Part shown: positions 5,541 to 6,749 of the stretch, piece by piece
Layout: the number at the start of each line of letters is the position of its first letter
Position numbering within the stretch: the first letter of the stretch is position 1
From: Rhodocyclaceae bacterium UBA2346
GTDB lineage: Bacteria > Pseudomonadota > Gammaproteobacteria > Burkholderiales > Rhodocyclaceae
Reading direction: 5' to 3'
Length of the DNA stretch: 6,749 bases
Assembly: GCA_002344625.1 (NCBI GenBank)
Contig: DDUE01000047.1
Location: 622 to 7,370 of the forward strand
Notes under the pieces: generated by a model
Seen by the model: the letters and a program-made list of their open reading frames with translations, nothing else
What the model was told of the DNA's origin: nothing
Database searches by the model: none
Translations under genes and position numbers: made by a program

Positions 5541-5946
5541 CTCGCATTTGTCGTGCGCGATGCACGCCGGGCCGCTAGCTAAGACCAGGCTCATGCAGTT
5601 TCAGTGTGGCGCCGGAAACGCGCTCTTGCAATCCCAAAAACTGCCGATTAGCGTGCCGCGAGCCGCAAGCGCCCGGATTTGCCGTGGCCTTGACGTGGCC
5701 TCGTTCTACCTCTGGCTCCGAGCCGACGAGCGCCGCGGCGACGGCGGAGGACGGCGGAGGACGGCGATGTCATTCGAATTCGAATGAAAAGCGAAGATGG
5801 CGTCCCGGGCGGGCATACCCTTCTCCACCCTGACAGCACGTTGCCATTCCACTCGCTGCCTGGTGTCACTGGACATCGACTGCGCAGTAGGCCATGGAGT
5901 ACAGACCAGGCGTTGGGGTTGAAGCCGACGACGGGTGCGCGACGCT
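5541..5946. other. Non-coding stretch between the structured RNA and the membrane-protein gene
   Basis: I find no supported gene. It holds a hairpin CGTGC/GCACG (5552-5566), a second copy of GGCGCCGGAA (5608-5617) matching the loop stem at 5501-5510, a short tandem GGCGGAGGAC repeat around 5743-5764 and a 16-bp palindrome. Reading frames here are low-complexity and lack an SD. No IscB N-terminal motif is visible in any plus frame. Confidence 0.5.
5771..5786. repeat. Perfect 16-bp palindrome CATTCGAATTCGAATG
   Basis: An exact palindrome, AT-rich against GC-rich surroundings, directly after the GGCGGAGGAC tandem repeat and about 190 bp before the 171-aa gene. It could be an operator for a dimeric regulator of that gene, but the distance is large and nothing else supports this. 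Confidence 0.8.
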
Positions 5947-5972
5947 GACAGCTCTTCAACTGGAGAACTGTC
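5947..5972 (+). promoter_or_regulatory. Hairpin that buries the ribosome binding site of the 171-aa gene
   Basis: GACAG and CTGTC (5947-5951 with 5968-5972) pair outside, TCTTC and GGAGA (5953-5957 with 5962-5966, one G.U) pair inside, with a single C/A mismatch and an AACT loop. The GGAGA arm is the SD, and the stem ends exactly at the ATG at 5973. Such a structure could hold translation down until melted, as in an RNA thermometer or a trans-regulated leader. Confidence 0.5.
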
Positions 5973-6488
5973 ATGCCTCCTCTGCAAGCTGTCCACGGGC
6001 GCATCGTCGATCTGCGCCGCTACACCAATGTCCATCTCTGCTATGGCCGCCGTCCGTTCGGGCCGACCGACCGTTATGAGCTGTGGGTCAAGCAGCCCGA
6101 TGGTGTCGAGCGCAAATTCACCGTTAATACCCGGACCATGCCGGCGCGGCGAGGGCACGAGGTCAGCCTGATCGTCACCGCGCACAAGGTGCCGCAGGTA
6201 CTGGGCCTGGCCAACTGGTCCACGATCGATGGCGTCAATTACGTACGCACCGATGCGCTGCCGCTGGTCCGCGTTCAGGACTTCGTGGTGCTATCCGCGG
6301 CGTTCCTGGCGGTGGCCACCCTCTACGGAGATGTTGGCATGGTGCTGTTCGTGCCGGCGGCGGTGGCGTACCTGCTGGCGGCAGGCCTCGGGCGGGCCAT
6401 GCTGCGGACGCGCCGGGCGGCCCAGGTGGACCGGGCCATCGACGCCGAGGCGCTGCAGAGGAGCCGATCCGCGCGGACGCTGCAATGA
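5973..6488 (+). CDS. Hypothetical protein (171 aa) with two C-terminal membrane helices
   Basis: I do not recognise a named family. The first 100 residues are soluble and look beta-rich (GRIVDLRRYTNVHLCYG, RYELWVKQPDGVERKFTVNT, GHEVSLIVT, LGLANWSTIDGVNYVRTD). Two hydrophobic stretches follow at about 103-119 and 121-140, probably a helical hairpin in the inner membrane. A basic, helical tail comes last (RTRRAAQVDRAIDAEALQRSR). There is no signal peptide, so the N-terminal domain is likely cytoplasmic. ATG at 5973 is preceded by GGAGA at 6-nt spacing inside a hairpin. Its stop codon overlaps the start of the next gene by ATGA. The clean codon pattern and coherent domain layout contrast with the non-coding stretch to the left and suggest resident or freshly acquired functional DNA. 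Confidence 0.82.
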   Translation: MPPLQAVHGRIVDLRRYTNVHLCYGRRPFGPTDRYELWVKQPDGVERKFTVNTRTMPARRGHEVSLIVTAHKVPQVLGLANWSTIDGVNYVRTDALPLVRVQDFVVLSAAFLAVATLYGDVGMVLFVPAAVAYLLAAGLGRAMLRTRRAAQVDRAIDAEALQRSRSARTLQ

Positions 6489-6661
6489 CCATCCGTTTTG
6501 GCGACCAGGTCAGGCTGGCTTCGCGGGATCGCTTCCGGCTGATGCTGCTCATCGAGCGCGACCCCGGCGAAATCGTGTCCTTCGCTCAGCTGCAGGCTTT
6601 GATGCAGCAACACCGCGCCACGGTGCAGGGTGTGTCGCGCGAAGCCGAATTTCTGCGCTGA
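6485..6661 (+). CDS. Small hypothetical protein (58 aa), translationally coupled to the preceding gene
   Basis: ATG at 6485 overlaps the TGA of the 171-aa gene (ATGA), the usual sign of translational coupling. The 58-aa product starts MTIRFGDQVRLASRDRF and ends in VSREAEFLR. It has a hydrophobic patch (RLMLLIERD) and a helical segment (SFAQLQALMQQHRA), and no clear membrane helix or signal peptide. A short SD-like GAGGAG lies about 25 nt upstream, too far to be its own, which supports coupling. The function is unknown. Association with the membrane protein before it is inferred from the overlap alone. Confidence 0.65.
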   Translation: MTIRFGDQVRLASRDRFRLMLLIERDPGEIVSFAQLQALMQQHRATVQGVSREAEFLR

Positions 6662-6749
6662 CTGACTACAAAGGGAGTTCCCACATCCGCCGCTGGCCTC
6701 TTCGGCCCGGCATCGAAGTGCCAAGATTGCATCGCCGAATGTCAATCTG

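Noticed and set aside
5188..5787. A 199-codon plus-strand frame over the structured RNA
   Set aside because: Its translation is low-complexity and basic, overlaps many perfect hairpins in all frames and resembles no protein, including IscB.
6323..6745. A 140-codon minus-strand frame at the right end
   Set aside because: It is antisense to the coherent two-gene unit and shows no SD or recognisable motif.

Overview
The window is high-G+C bacterial DNA. It most likely comes from a beta- or gammaproteobacterium. The reasons are the YbjQ-family gene, a P4-type integrase remnant, an Integrase_1-type tyrosine recombinase, a Fur-like operator and a proteobacterial-style cobalamin riboswitch. The species cannot be named from the sequence.

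Region 1 (1-2089) looks like ordinary chromosome and reads entirely leftward. A good sigma70-type promoter (1484-1511) overlapped by a Fur-box-like site (1467-1485) precedes a three-gene unit: a 69-aa protein, a ribosomal protein S4 paralogue of cyanobacterial/plastid flavour (rpsD-like, TTG start with a strong SD), and an 86-aa protein that looks distantly related to the first. The unit ends in a long hairpin terminator (147-201). Beyond it lies a cobalamin riboswitch (1 to about 122) whose target gene is off the left edge. Upstream of the unit is an independent gene for a YbjQ (UPF0145) protein with an N-terminal zinc ribbon.

Region 2 (2090-4820) is mobile-element debris. A 560-bp stretch without convincing genes holds three perfect 12-bp tandem repeats, which are plausible integrase arm sites. 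Next is a broken P4-family integrase with one frameshift and one internal in-frame deletion; its catalytic half is intact. It converges on an apparently intact tyrosine recombinase of the Integrase_1 type.

Region 3 (4821-5972) is more than 1.1 kb without a believable protein gene. It is packed with short perfect hairpins. The 5244-5540 part looks like one structured RNA on the plus strand: consecutive stems, several with the same TCGGG loop and bulged purines, separated by A-rich linkers. The best candidate family is HEARO, the omega-RNA of IscB-type RNA-guided nucleases, although no IscB gene is present here. That assignment rests on recalled architecture and is unverified.

Region 4 (5947-6661) is a rightward two-gene unit of unknown function: a 171-aa protein with two C-terminal membrane helices, then a 58-aa protein overlapping it by ATGA. 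The ribosome binding site of the first gene sits inside a hairpin that abuts the start codon.
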